64,000 nt of DNA. Origin: Xanthomonas indica. GTDB lineage: Bacteria; Pseudomonadota; Gammaproteobacteria; Xanthomonadales; Xanthomonadaceae. The stretch spans positions 195,001 to 259,000 of the forward strand of contig NZ_CP131914.1 in the NCBI RefSeq assembly GCF_040529045.1. Reading direction: 5' to 3'. The notes under the pieces were generated by a model. The model did no database searches. It saw only the letters and a program-made list of their open reading frames with translations, and had not been told where the DNA came from. Shown here in pieces: positions 35,716 through 45,706 of this stretch (position 1 is the stretch's first letter; each line of letters opens with the position of its first letter). The position numbers were made by a program, and so were the translations under genes.

Positions 35716-36558
35716 TCAACGCAGGCGCTCGGCAGCGGCGACCACATCGGCGATCGCCCCATTGCAACGCCGGGCATGGGTAAAGGTCATGCCATGAGAC
35801 GCGCCAGCGATGCTCTGCAGTTGCGCATCGGGCAGCCAGGCCGCCAGCGCGGTGGCGTTGTCGCGGTACTGCGCCGGGCTGCGTTCGCCGGCGACCAGCA
35901 ACACCGGCATCGTCAGGGTGGCGGCCTGCTCGGGCCGGTACGCCGGCAGCGCGTCGGCGATCTGCGGCACCAGGGTCTGCGCGTTGTCGCGCACCATCTG
36001 CCGGAAGCTCGCGCTGCTGCGCGCCCAGGCGCCGGGCTGGCTGACCGAGTCGACGAAGCATTCCAGGCCGGCCTCGACCTGGCCGCCCTGGAGCAGCGCG
36101 ATCGCCTGCGCGCGGACCGCCTGCACCTCGGCCGGCAGGCCCTGCGGTTGCGGGCCGCCCGGATCGAACAGGGTCAGGCTGGCGATGGCGTCGGGCCGCA
36201 GCAGCGCCGCCTGCCAGGCGACGGCGGCGCCGCGGGAGTGCCCGACCAGATGCACCGGCCGCGCTTCCTCGGCGATGAAGGCGGCGAGCTGCTGCGCATG
36301 CCAGCGCCAACCGAATGCATGCCGCGCCGCCGACGGCAGCCGCGGGTAGTACTGGCCCAGGCTCAGCGCACTGAGCTGGAAGCGGTCGGCCAGGCCGCGC
36401 AGCTGCGGCGCCCAGTAGCGGTAGTCGCACAACGCCCCGTGCACCAGCAGCACCGGCGCGCCCTCGCCCACCCGCAGATAGGCCAGCGCATCGTCCGCGC
36501 CGAGCCGGCGGACGGCCGGCTTGGGCAGGGGCGTGCGTGAACTGCTCGTCGCGATCAT
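35716..36558 (-). CDS. Alpha/beta hydrolase
   Basis: The 280-residue protein has the hydrolase fold with the oxyanion strand LLVHGALCDYRYWAPQL, the nucleophile elbow GHSRGAA (Ser108) and the catalytic His in ASHGMTF (His255). An acidic partner probably lies after VLLVAGERSP. There is no signal peptide, so it is cytoplasmic. It ends near the lipocalin promoter region but is transcribed the same way, with 403 bp between. Upstream in-frame starts would translate an intergenic region, so 36558 is preferred. The substrate is unknown. Confidence 0.82.
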   Translation of the reverse strand: MIATSSSRTPLPKPAVRRLGADDALAYLRVGEGAPVLLVHGALCDYRYWAPQLRGLADRFQLSALSLGQYYPRLPSAARHAFGWRWHAQQLAAFIAEEARPVHLVGHSRGAAVAWQAALLRPDAIASLTLFDPGGPQPQGLPAEVQAVRAQAIALLQGGQVEAGLECFVDSVSQPGAWARSSASFRQMVRDNAQTLVPQIADALPAYRPEQAATLTMPVLLVAGERSPAQYRDNATALAAWLPDAQLQSIAGASHGMTFTHARRCNGAIADVVAAAERLR

Positions 36559-37115
36559 GCGTGCGACACCGCGACTACCGCCGGCCACGCCGGCAGCCAG
36601 CAGCCAACAGCGCCATCGCCGCGCGAGCAGCACGCCGTTTCTCGCGTCGAAAGGGAACTGGGGAAGCGCTCGGCATCCCGATACGATAGCCGTATCGCCC
36701 CGGCGCGGCGACACTGCAGCGATGCGGTGGCGACGGGCGGCACAGCATCGCGCTGGCCGCGCGGCACACGCGCCGAAACGGCGGACGCAGCCTCCCACTC
36801 ACTAGGCCGCCAGAGCACAACTCCCGCATGAGGGCTTGTGCGACGCAGGGTCGCGCTGTGTCCGCACCCAGCATGCATCAGGCAATGACACCTCCGGAAT
36901 GTGGCGCGTCCGCGGCGCGAGGATGGCAAGGCGATGACCTTGATCTCACCGCAAGGGTGCTCCGCGCTTGCCACCATCGCACCGCGCACGCCGCTGCCTC
37001 CGCCTCAGGCGCATCACCCGCGCCGAGACGGTCGAACCCGGCCTGGCCTTTCCCCCGATCGGCCAAGCCGCCGGGACGCAGGGCGGCAGCCGCCCCCGCG
37101 TCCCTCGCCGCTCCG
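36559..37115. other. Gene-free stretch before the adhesin gene end
   Basis: This 557-bp stretch is GC-rich with several open frames but none has coding character or a ribosome site. I see no repeat copy and no convincing terminator. It may hold 3' trailing sequence of the adhesin operon. Confidence 0.4.
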
Positions 37116-40100
37116 TCAGTCGACGAAGCTCAGCACCAGCGCGCGCACCTGCTGCACCGACACGCCCGCCTGTTGCTTCAGCGCACCGAGCGCGTAGGCG
37201 CTGAGCGTTTCGCGGTCCATGCGTGCGGCCGAACGCGGCGCCACCACGTGGAGCGTGCCATCTTCCAGCAGGGACAGTTGCAGCGTAGCGTTTTCGTCCG
37301 CATCAATGGCCACGCTGGTCTGGGCGCTGGCGCGGACGTTCTGCTGCAGGTTCGGCGCGGCCGGCGCGCTGCCGTCCAGCGGGTGCAGCGCCAGGCTGCT
37401 GCCAAGGTCTTCCACCCGCAGGCGGCCCAGCGCGTGGCCCTCGCCGTCGAACACCGTCAGCACCGCCACTTCAGGCTGCGCCAGGGTCTCGCCACCGGTC
37501 GCGAGGCTCACGCCGGCACCGTTGCGCAACACCTGCTCCATCGCCACATCGCCCGGGGCACCGCCGCGCTGGCCGGCACCCAGGCTGGCGGCGCCAGCAC
37601 CGCCCTGGGCATCGGCGACGTTGCCTGCGCTGTTGCCACCGGCATTGGCGCCCGCCGAGCCGGTGGCACCGTCGGCCGCGGCAGTCCCGGTGCCCGTGCC
37701 GATCGCAGCGCCGGCAGTGCCGCTGGCGCTGCCCGAACCACCGGCGCTACCGCCAACGCCGCTGCCGCTGCCACCGGCGCCGCCAGCCGATGCCGTGCTG
37801 CCGGCGCCGGTCGGATCGAGCGAGGTTCCACCCAGCCGCGGTTGCGCCGATGCGCCCAGTTCCCCCATCGCGCCGGCCGCTGCCGAAATCGCGCCCGCCG
37901 CGGTCAGCGAATTGCCGTCGGTGGTGCCGCCCGGCTGCGTGCCGTTGCCTCCCATGCTCGGCTGCGAAACCGCGTCCACCGCGTTGCGGCCCGGCAGGTC
38001 CTCGATGCCGGCGACGGTCTGCTGGCGCGCGTCGGTCAGGCGGTAGTTGCCCGCGTCGGCACCGTTCAGGGTCAGTGCGATCTGCACCGTCTTGCCCGCC
38101 GCGGCCGAGGCATTGTCGTACTGACCCTGACCCTGCAGCGCGACCTCGTCGCCGGCGACCACGCCACGCAGCGGCGGCAGTACCAGCACCGCGTCGCTGC
38201 CACCGTCGAAGCGCTTGTCCAGCACGGCCACATTGCCGACGGTCAGCTCCTTCGCCGCCACGTCGCCGCGCGACTGCAGGCTGGTGTTGACCAGGCGATA
38301 GTTGCCGGCGTCGCCTCCACGCAGGCCCGCGGTCACGTCCACGCGCTTGCCGGTGCCGGCGTTCTTGGTGTCGTAAAGGCCCTGCAAGATCAACGCCACA
38401 TCGTCCCCACCAACCGTGCCGACCAGGCCGCTGCTCCCGACGTTGGCGGTACGGTTGCCGTCGTACACCTTGGTCATCACGCTCAGCGTGCCGGCGTCGA
38501 TCGTCTTGGGCGTGATGTCGCCACTGGACTGCAGGCGCGTCGCGAGCAACTGGTAGTTGCCGGCGTCGCCTCCACGCAGGCCCGCGGTCACGTCCACGCG
38601 CTTGCCGGTGCCGGCGTTCTTGGTGTCGTAAAGGCCCTGCAAGATCAACGCCACATCGTCCCCACCAACCGTGCCGACCAGGCCGCTGCTCCCGACGTTG
38701 GCGGTACGGTTGCCGTCGTACACCTTGGTCATCACGCTCAGCGTGCCGGCGTCGATCGTCTTGGGCGTGATGTCGCCACTGGACTGCAGGCGCGTCGCGA
38801 GCAACTGGTAGTTGCCGGCGTCGCCTCCACGCAGTCCCGCGGTCACGTCCACGCGCTTGCCGGTGCCGGCGTTCTTGTCGTCGTACTGGCCTTGCAGGAC
38901 CAGTGCCACGTCGTCCCCGCTCACCGTGCCGACCGGGCCGTCACTGCCGACGTTGGCGGTACGGTTGCCGTCGTACACCTTGGCCGTCACGCTCAGCGTA
39001 CCGGCGTCGATCGTCTTCGGCGTGATCGAGGCGGTGCTGCCGCGCGGCGTCGAGGTGGCCACGTCCATGACGTAGTTGTCGGCATCGGTGCCGCCGAGTT
39101 GTGCGGCAACCACGACGTTCTTGTTGTCGCCGACGTTCTTGTCGACGAACGCGGCCTGGGTGGCGACGGACACATCGTCGCCGACGACGGTATTGCCGAG
39201 CGCGGCGTTGCGCACCTGCGCGCCGATCCCGCCGTCGTACACCTTGCCGGCCACGTCGACCGCCACCGTCAGCGTACGCTTGGCGATGTCGGCATAGGCC
39301 GTGCTGTCGACCAGGTAGTTGCCGGCATCGTTGCCGCCGAGCGCGATGCCGGACACGGTGACCTGCTTGTTGACACCGGCGCGCTTGTCGGCGAACACCG
39401 CGCCGGACGCACCGGCGAAGCGCACGTCGTCGCCGCTCACCACACCGCTCAGGGTCGCCGACCCCAGGCTGGCGATGGTGGTGCCGTCGTAGACCTTGCC
39501 CTGGATCGAGCCGGCCCCCAGCTGCAGCGTCTTCTGGCTAATCGTACCGATGTTGGCAGTGGCGCTGGTGCTGGCCAGACCGTAGCCGTATACGCGCACC
39601 ACGCCGTTGCTGGCGTGGTCCACGCTCAGGCCGTCGACGGTGACCGCCTTGCCGTGGCCGACGTTCTTGCTGTCGTAGTGCGCGGCGGTGCCGGTCACGA
39701 CGACCGTATCGCCGTCGATCGCCCCGCTGCTGGCCGTGTAGCCGATCCCACCTAGTGCGGCAGCGGCATTGCCGTCGTAGGTCTTGCTGGCTGCGCCGTT
39801 GAGGGCGACGGCAACGGTCGGGGCGACGCGGTACAGGAAGCCACTGCCCGCATCCAGCACGGTGCTGCCGGTGCCGGCGTTGTACTGTTTGAACTGCGGC
39901 GCCAGACCGCCGCGGGTGTCGTTGAGCGGCGAGGTGGAATACACCAGCCAGCGGCCGTTGCCGGTGCTCACCGCACTGCTGCCGGCCTGGTTGATGAAGT
40001 TGCGGCCGGCCGCCAGCAACACGCCGGTCTGTTGTGGTGCGACATTGCCCGCGCTCACCGCCTGTTGCAGCGTCAGGTCAGCGCTGGCACCGGTCAGACG

Positions 40101-43100
40101 TACGTCCACCGCACCGGTGGAGGTGATGCCGGCGAGGCCATCGACACTGCCGACCAGCAGGCTGCCGTTGTTGCGGAAGGTCAGGTCGCCGCTCTGCGCC
40201 GCGATCGCGTTCACCAGGGTACTGGCGGAGGTCAGCGACACCTTGCCGCTGGAGCGCAGCGCCAGTGCCGCGGCGGTCAGCGCGCCGCTGCCCTGGATGC
40301 CAGTGCCGGCGACGTCGTTGAGCGACAGCGTCTGCGCGGCGCTGATGCCGTGGTTCAGGGTCAGGCCGCCCTGCGCGGCGCTGAGGTAGAGGCTGCCGCC
40401 GCTCACGCCGACGTCGTCGGTTTGCTGCAGCCGACGCGCCTGCACCTGCATGCGGTTGCCGACGGTGACGTTGAACGCCCCCATCGTCACGTCGTTGCCC
40501 GCCGCATCCACGCGCAGCGTGTTCACCCCGTTGAAGCGCGACAGCGTGCCGCCGCTCAGGACGGTACTGCTGCCGCCGAACGCGAACGGGTTGCCGCCAG
40601 ACACGGCGAAGGCCACCGTGGCCGCCGCATGGTTGCTCAGCACGGCGCTGGCGGCATCGAAGCCGGTACCGGCGGTGGCGGCGAGGGTGGCGGCGCTGTT
40701 GTTGACGTTGATCGCGCTGTTCAGTCCCAACGTGCCGCTGGCGGTCAGCCCGACCGTCCCGGTGGTGCCGGCACGCACGTTCAGGCCGGTCAGCGTGTCC
40801 GCCGCACCCAGGCCCCAGTTGGCGCTGGCACTGGTGACCTGGCTGGCCCCGCCCACGTCCAGGGCCAGGGTGGTGAAGTCGAAGGTGCTGTCGCTGAGCG
40901 TGGCCCCGGCGCCGGCGGTGACCGCCAACTTGGCCGCGGACACGCCGCCATTGACGCCCAGCACACGCTGCCCGCTCTTCAGGCTCACGGTGCTGGCGCC
41001 GGTGACGATGTCGCTGTCGAACACCAGATCGCCGCCATCGCTGCGCCCCACTTCCAGCGTGGCCGCGTTGACCTGGCCGATCGACGCATTGCTCAGCCCG
41101 GTGCCCAGGTGCAGGGCATTGGCCGCGGTCATCTGCCGGATCGTGACCTTGCCGTTGCCGCCGTTGGCGGTGACATGCTGGCTGAGGTTGATCGTGTCGC
41201 CGGTCAGGATCACGTCGCCGGTGCTGTTGCTGAGGCTGCCGGCGGTGATGTCCAGGGTCTTGTCAAGCAACTCGAAGCTGCCGCTGGCGTTGAAGTTGTA
41301 GTTGCCGGAGACGCTGATGGTGCCCGTGCCGTCGGCGCGGCCGATGGTCAGGTTGCGGATGCCCGGCAGCTTGTTCAGCGTCGCCGCCGAAGCGAAGCCG
41401 TTGGCGTCGCCCAGCACCATGTTGATGGTGCGGTCGTACGGCTCCAGGCGCATCGACGCGGTGCTGAGATTGTTCAGCGTCGCCGAGCCCCAGTCGACCT
41501 TGTTGGCGCGCAGCACCAGCACGCCGCTGCCGGTGTCGAGGTTGACCGCGACATTGCCGAAGTTGATGTTGCCGCTGGTGTAGATGCTGGCGCCGCCCTT
41601 CATGGTGAAGGCGGTATCGATGTTGAAGTCGCCGCTGGCGTCGATCAGGCCGTTGAGGATCTTCTCGCCGCTGGTGTAGCTGCCGTCGGCCTTGAACAGC
41701 ACGCGCCCCGCACCGAGGGTCATGTTGGAGTTCAGTGTCACCGCGCCCTGGCCGGTGGACAGGTAGACGTTGCCGCCATTGCTGAAGATCGGCGAGTTCA
41801 GGGTCAGGTCGCCGCCGCCCATGTCGTCCGAGTCGCCCCAGATGCGCACATAGCCGCCGTTGGTGGTCAGCGTGCCGCTGACGGTGATGCCGTCGGCGCC
41901 GTACAGGGTGATCGAGCCGGCGCCCGGGGTGCCGTCGCCGTTCTGGGTGACGTCGTGGGTCGGCAGCGTGCCGGGGTTGGTGCCGGCGCCGTGCGCGACC
42001 AGGTTGCCGATGCTGCGCAGGAAGCCGGTGCCGGTGCGTCCGCTCTGCATGTAGATGCTGCCGGTGCCGAACACTTCAATCGTGTTGGTCGGATTAGCGA
42101 AGCTGATGGTGTCGTTGGTGTTCTCCAGGCGCAGGCTGACATTGTTGGCCATGCTCAGCCGGCCGTTGCCTCCGTTCTGCGACAGGTCGGCGACGGTGAT
42201 GCCGTTGTCGGCCACCAGCATCACGTTGGCGTTCTGCGCCTGCAGGTCCTGCACGTAGACGGTACTGCCGGTGAGGCTGCCGTTGCCGGCGCCGGCCTGG
42301 ATGGTGATGGTATTCGGATCCAGCAGCAGGTCGCCCATCGCGCCGTTGGCCGCGCTGGCATCGGTGCGGCCGCTGTAGGCAAGTTGCTGCTTGCCGGAGA
42401 CTTCGGCGCGGCCGCCGTTGCCGCCTTGCGCGCCACCGCGCACGGCGATGCTACCGGCGAACCGGGTGTCGCCATCGGACCAGACTACCGCCTCGCCGCC
42501 GTTGCCGCTGCTGCCGGCGCTGGCGTCGAGCGCGACGCTGGCATCGGCCTCCACGTGGGTGGCGTTACGCAACGCCGGATCGTGTCCCTGCCAACCGCCG
42601 CCGACGTGGATGGCGCCACCGCCGGTCGCGCCGCTGGCGTCCAGGCGCGCGCCGCCGTCCAGGCGCAACTGCTGGCCGAGCACGTCGATGCGGCCGCCCT
42701 GGCCGGTCGCCGAACTGGCGTCGAGACGGCCGCCGACGTGGACCTGGCCGGCGTCGCCGCCGTCGAGCAGGATGCGCCCGCCATGCGCGCCCAGCGAGGT
42801 CGCTTCGACTACGCCATCCATGTTGATGACGCTGGAGCGCAGCGCGCTGGCGCCGGCGGCGCTGAGCACCACGTTGTTGCCGCGGATAGTGCCGCTCTGC
42901 GCCAGTTCCGCCTTCAGCGCGTCCTGGGCGACCGCCAGCGACAGCAGGCCGTCGCTGCCGAAGTCCACCGCAACGCGATCGCCTGCGGCCAGGCCGACCT
43001 GGCCCGCCGCGATGCTGCCGGTGTTGCTCACCGCCGGCGCCAGCAATGCCACCACGCCGCCGTTGGCGCGGATCGTGCCATCGTTGCGCACCGCGCCGGC

Positions 43101-43640
43101 CGCGCCGCTGGCCACGAAGCGCGCGTGTCCGCCCAGGAAGTCGCTGTCGCTGATGCCCAGCGAGCTGACCAGCAGCCCGCCCACGTCCACCTGCGCGCCC
43201 TTGCCGAAGTACACGCCATTGGGATTGACCAGCCAGACCTGGCCGTTGCCGCTCAGTTCGCCCAGCACCTGGCTGGGCGCGCCGCCGAGCACGCGGTTCA
43301 GCGCGATGGCGGTGCTGTCGGGCTGTTCGAAGCGCACGCTGGCCTGGTTGCCGATGTCGAAGCTGTTCCAGTTCAGGATCAGCCGCTGGCTGTCCTGATG
43401 CACGGTTAGGTTGGCGCCATGCTGGTCCAGGTGCGCATTGCCGGCGGCGATCTGTGCGCCGTCGGGCAATGCGCCAGGATCCACGGCATAGGCCGACAAC
43501 GGCACGCTGCCGATGGCGATCGCGGCGGCGGCAGCGCGCACCACGGTGCCGCTGCGCTTGCCGCGGCGGCGGGAAATTTCGGCGGCGACCACGTAGGCGC
43601 CACGCAGTTCGTCCCAGATCAAACGGTAGATGTGATTCAT
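37116..43640 (-). CDS. fhaB: Two-partner secretion adhesin (FhaB-like) with YDG repeats
   Basis: This 2174-residue exoprotein is exported by the adjacent TpsB. It opens with an extended signal peptide (ESPR: MNHIYRLIWDELRGAYVVAAE, residues 1-52), then the TPS secretion domain (about 53-290) with SFDIGNQASVRFEQP and the NPNGVYFGKGAQV motif, then beta-helix repeats (about 290-1280). Seven YDG-type domains (KVYDGNRTANVGS and variants) follow at about 1285-1900, then a Gly/Ala/Ser-rich stretch (about 1900-2060) and a short C-terminal domain ending VRALVLSFVD. There is no CdiA-type toxin or immunity gene. It likely acts in adhesion or aggregation at the cell surface. Confidence 0.92.
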   Translation of the reverse strand: MNHIYRLIWDELRGAYVVAAEISRRRGKRSGTVVRAAAAAIAIGSVPLSAYAVDPGALPDGAQIAAGNAHLDQHGANLTVHQDSQRLILNWNSFDIGNQASVRFEQPDSTAIALNRVLGGAPSQVLGELSGNGQVWLVNPNGVYFGKGAQVDVGGLLVSSLGISDSDFLGGHARFVASGAAGAVRNDGTIRANGGVVALLAPAVSNTGSIAAGQVGLAAGDRVAVDFGSDGLLSLAVAQDALKAELAQSGTIRGNNVVLSAAGASALRSSVINMDGVVEATSLGAHGGRILLDGGDAGQVHVGGRLDASSATGQGGRIDVLGQQLRLDGGARLDASGATGGGAIHVGGGWQGHDPALRNATHVEADASVALDASAGSSGNGGEAVVWSDGDTRFAGSIAVRGGAQGGNGGRAEVSGKQQLAYSGRTDASAANGAMGDLLLDPNTITIQAGAGNGSLTGSTVYVQDLQAQNANVMLVADNGITVADLSQNGGNGRLSMANNVSLRLENTNDTISFANPTNTIEVFGTGSIYMQSGRTGTGFLRSIGNLVAHGAGTNPGTLPTHDVTQNGDGTPGAGSITLYGADGITVSGTLTTNGGYVRIWGDSDDMGGGDLTLNSPIFSNGGNVYLSTGQGAVTLNSNMTLGAGRVLFKADGSYTSGEKILNGLIDASGDFNIDTAFTMKGGASIYTSGNINFGNVAVNLDTGSGVLVLRANKVDWGSATLNNLSTASMRLEPYDRTINMVLGDANGFASAATLNKLPGIRNLTIGRADGTGTISVSGNYNFNASGSFELLDKTLDITAGSLSNSTGDVILTGDTINLSQHVTANGGNGKVTIRQMTAANALHLGTGLSNASIGQVNAATLEVGRSDGGDLVFDSDIVTGASTVSLKSGQRVLGVNGGVSAAKLAVTAGAGATLSDSTFDFTTLALDVGGASQVTSASANWGLGAADTLTGLNVRAGTTGTVGLTASGTLGLNSAINVNNSAATLAATAGTGFDAASAVLSNHAAATVAFAVSGGNPFAFGGSSTVLSGGTLSRFNGVNTLRVDAAGNDVTMGAFNVTVGNRMQVQARRLQQTDDVGVSGGSLYLSAAQGGLTLNHGISAAQTLSLNDVAGTGIQGSGALTAAALALRSSGKVSLTSASTLVNAIAAQSGDLTFRNNGSLLVGSVDGLAGITSTGAVDVRLTGASADLTLQQAVSAGNVAPQQTGVLLAAGRNFINQAGSSAVSTGNGRWLVYSTSPLNDTRGGLAPQFKQYNAGTGSTVLDAGSGFLYRVAPTVAVALNGAASKTYDGNAAAALGGIGYTASSGAIDGDTVVVTGTAAHYDSKNVGHGKAVTVDGLSVDHASNGVVRVYGYGLASTSATANIGTISQKTLQLGAGSIQGKVYDGTTIASLGSATLSGVVSGDDVRFAGASGAVFADKRAGVNKQVTVSGIALGGNDAGNYLVDSTAYADIAKRTLTVAVDVAGKVYDGGIGAQVRNAALGNTVVGDDVSVATQAAFVDKNVGDNKNVVVAAQLGGTDADNYVMDVATSTPRGSTASITPKTIDAGTLSVTAKVYDGNRTANVGSDGPVGTVSGDDVALVLQGQYDDKNAGTGKRVDVTAGLRGGDAGNYQLLATRLQSSGDITPKTIDAGTLSVMTKVYDGNRTANVGSSGLVGTVGGDDVALILQGLYDTKNAGTGKRVDVTAGLRGGDAGNYQLLATRLQSSGDITPKTIDAGTLSVMTKVYDGNRTANVGSSGLVGTVGGDDVALILQGLYDTKNAGTGKRVDVTAGLRGGDAGNYRLVNTSLQSRGDVAAKELTVGNVAVLDKRFDGGSDAVLVLPPLRGVVAGDEVALQGQGQYDNASAAAGKTVQIALTLNGADAGNYRLTDARQQTVAGIEDLPGRNAVDAVSQPSMGGNGTQPGGTTDGNSLTAAGAISAAAGAMGELGASAQPRLGGTSLDPTGAGSTASAGGAGGSGSGVGGSAGGSGSASGTAGAAIGTGTGTAAADGATGSAGANAGGNSAGNVADAQGGAGAASLGAGQRGGAPGDVAMEQVLRNGAGVSLATGGETLAQPEVAVLTVFDGEGHALGRLRVEDLGSSLALHPLDGSAPAAPNLQQNVRASAQTSVAIDADENATLQLSLLEDGTLHVVAPRSAARMDRETLSAYALGALKQQAGVSVQQVRALVLSFVD
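38311..39075 (-). repeat. Three 255-bp tandem repeats in the adhesin gene
   Basis: The units start at 38311, 38566 and 38821 and encode 85-residue YDG domains. Copies 1 and 2 look identical in DNA over almost all their length; copy 3 has diverged (CDDKN for CDTKN type changes at the protein level, GPVGTVSGDD for GLVGTVGGDD). The identity points to recent duplication or gene conversion, so domain number may vary between strains. Confidence 0.85.
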
Positions 43641-43674
43641 GCGAATCGTCCTCAGAAGGCGTGGAGTTGCGGCG

Positions 43675-45402
43675 TCAGAAGCGCAGGCTGGCCTGCAGCC
43701 ACAGGTAGTGGTCGTCGCGCAGGCCGTCGGCGTTCAGACCGGCGGCGCTGCGGCCGGGGTTGTCGCCCAACCGGTGCGCCCAGGCACCGCGCAGAGACCA
43801 GCGCTCGCCTTGCAGGTTCAGGCCGATACCCGCGCTGGACAGGTCGTACGCATTGCCCGACCACGGCATCACCGACCCCGCCCACGGATCGATGTGCTGG
43901 CGCACGTGGCCGTGATCGGCGAACAACAGCGCCTGCGCACGCACGTGCCTGGCGACGAGGAAATCGCGGCGCAGTTCGGCATTGACCAGCCAGCCGTTGT
44001 CGCCGCTGCCTTCGCCTACCGCATGCCCGCGCACCCCGGACGGGCCGCCGAGCAGGAACTTCTCCGATGAATCCAGGTTCTTGCTGGCGAACTGGCCATT
44101 GGCCCCCACGTACAGGCCCCAGTTGCTCAAGCCGCCCAGGCTCTGATTGCGCTCCACGCGCCAGACCAGCTTGTTGTAGCTGCCGCGGGTGCGCGCGCTC
44201 AGCCCGTCGGCGACGCGGTCGGCCGCGTTGTCCAGATCCACACGGCCGGCGACCCAGCCCAGACTGGCGCCGAAGTAACCGCCGCCCCACCAACCGTCCC
44301 AGGCGTTGCCGCTGAGCATGGTGGTGAGCCGGTCCAGATTGCGCTCGCGCAGTACCTGACCCAGCGCCTTGTCGACCAGCTCGCGACGCTCGGCGTCCAT
44401 GCTGATCCACAGGCTGCGCTTGCGCGTGCGCAACAGCGGATAGCTGAGGCCGGCGCTGACGGTACGCGCGCTGCCGCGCAGGTCCAGCGGCTTGAACTCG
44501 GCGCCGACCGCGTAGTGCATCGACGAGGCGGCGACGTTGGCGCGCAGACCCGACGGGGTCAGGCCAATGGCGTAGTTCAGACCCAGCAGATCGCTGCCGC
44601 TGCTGTGGCTGAGGTTCACGCCGAGCAGGTCCTCGTGCTCGAACGGCCGATTCACCGCGCCCCAGGCGCTGCTGCGCCACGCGCCGGTGTAGCGGTTGGC
44701 GAAGTTGTCCACGCTCGCGCCGCCGATCCACGCCGGCGCACTGTCGGCACGGATCAGCAGGCGGCTGCTGCCGGGCTCGGCGCCCTTTTCCAGCGTCGCG
44801 CGCGCGCTCACGCCGGGCACGTCGTTGATCAACAGCAGCGCACGCTCCAATTGGTCGTTGCGCACCGGGCCTTCGGGCAAGGCCGCATCGGCGATGCCGG
44901 TCGCGCGGACGCGCAGCGCGGCATCGTCGGAGAGCACCTGCACGCGGCCGGGCGCATTCTGCAGACGCCCGATCATGATCGCGATCTCCAGCTCGCCGTT
45001 GCTCAGGTCCTGCCGCGGCAGATAGGCGCGCGCCAGCAGATAACCCTGCGCCTGCAGCGCGGCACTGACCCGCTGCGCCAGCGCCTGCAGCTGCGCGTGT
45101 GTCAGCGACTTGCCCAGCGCATCGGCGACCACCGCCTGCAGCGCCTGCGTGTCGATCGCGCCCTCGGCTCCGCTGAAGCGGACGCGGTCGATGCGTGCGC
45201 TGAAGCCGCCATCCGGCGCATCGGGCAACGGCGCCTGCAGCAACGCGGCCGCATCGTCGGCCGGCGGCTGCAGCCGTTCCTGGCGCTGCTGCTGGTTGAG
45301 CAGCGAACCCGCGTCCGGCGGCGCCGTCTGCGCAAGAGCCAAATTGACAGCGAGTGGCAACGAGCCGAGGCCAAGAAGCTTGGCCAGCCGCGTGGTATTC
45401 AT
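43675..45402 (-). CDS. Two-partner secretion transporter, ShlB/FhaC family
   Basis: This 575-residue outer-membrane protein exports the adhesin encoded just downstream. It has a signal peptide (about 1-25, NLALAQTAPP), an N-terminal helix-linker region, two POTRA domains (about 65-210; SARIDRVRFSGAEGAIDTQAL begins the first), and a 16-strand barrel. The barrel has the conserved loop motif GGPSGVRGHAVGEGSG and a C-terminal Phe (LQASLRF). GGGGAC precedes the start. It lies upstream of fhaB on the same strand with 34 bp between, so the two form an operon, with a two-component system just upstream. Confidence 0.93.
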   Translation of the reverse strand: MNTTRLAKLLGLGSLPLAVNLALAQTAPPDAGSLLNQQQRQERLQPPADDAAALLQAPLPDAPDGGFSARIDRVRFSGAEGAIDTQALQAVVADALGKSLTHAQLQALAQRVSAALQAQGYLLARAYLPRQDLSNGELEIAIMIGRLQNAPGRVQVLSDDAALRVRATGIADAALPEGPVRNDQLERALLLINDVPGVSARATLEKGAEPGSSRLLIRADSAPAWIGGASVDNFANRYTGAWRSSAWGAVNRPFEHEDLLGVNLSHSSGSDLLGLNYAIGLTPSGLRANVAASSMHYAVGAEFKPLDLRGSARTVSAGLSYPLLRTRKRSLWISMDAERRELVDKALGQVLRERNLDRLTTMLSGNAWDGWWGGGYFGASLGWVAGRVDLDNAADRVADGLSARTRGSYNKLVWRVERNQSLGGLSNWGLYVGANGQFASKNLDSSEKFLLGGPSGVRGHAVGEGSGDNGWLVNAELRRDFLVARHVRAQALLFADHGHVRQHIDPWAGSVMPWSGNAYDLSSAGIGLNLQGERWSLRGAWAHRLGDNPGRSAAGLNADGLRDDHYLWLQASLRF

Positions 45403-45485
45403 GCAATGTCCCCGTGTGGTGCGCAGAACGCGCCCTTGTTGATCGGCGCCATTCTGGAGATCACGAGGGTGTGAAAACTTACGAG

Positions 45486-45512
45486 TTCTGACACGCCCGC
45501 GTAACGTCAGAA
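45486..45512. promoter_or_regulatory. TTCTGAC-N13-GTCAGAA dyad upstream of tpsB
   Basis: Perfect 7-bp arms lie at 45486-45492 and 45506-45512, centres 20 bp apart, about two helical turns. The site is in the 304-bp gap between the response regulator gene and tpsB, 84 bp before the tpsB start. It is a good candidate for binding by a regulator dimer. Confidence 0.55.
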
Positions 45513-45706
45513 GACCGCATACGCATGTAGCTCGCGCAGCAGAATTGCAGGCGTTTTCGGCGAATTTTTGGCGCGCTCAAGCGGTCGGTGCCCGGCGCGT
45601 CACGTCATCGGCGGCGGCATTTTGACGCGCATCGCTGGCGCCACAGCGTGTGCGAGCTCGATTGCGCAAGATCGCCATCGCACGCTCGCCTTACGTTGTG
45701 GCGCAC

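Noticed and set aside
37116-38000. CdiA-type toxin tip or immunity gene at the adhesin end
   Set aside because: The C-terminus is short, with no VENN-type junction and no small immunity gene downstream; the next 557 bp are gene-free.
36828-39755. A 975-residue frame over the adhesin C-terminal region
   Set aside because: It is the complement of the YDG repeats, and its own repeats mirror that periodicity. There is no homology I recognise.
40032-43409. A 1125-residue open frame antisense to the adhesin gene
   Set aside because: Long antisense frames are expected opposite a GC-rich repetitive gene. It has no ribosome site or recognised domain, while the adhesin frame is fully supported.
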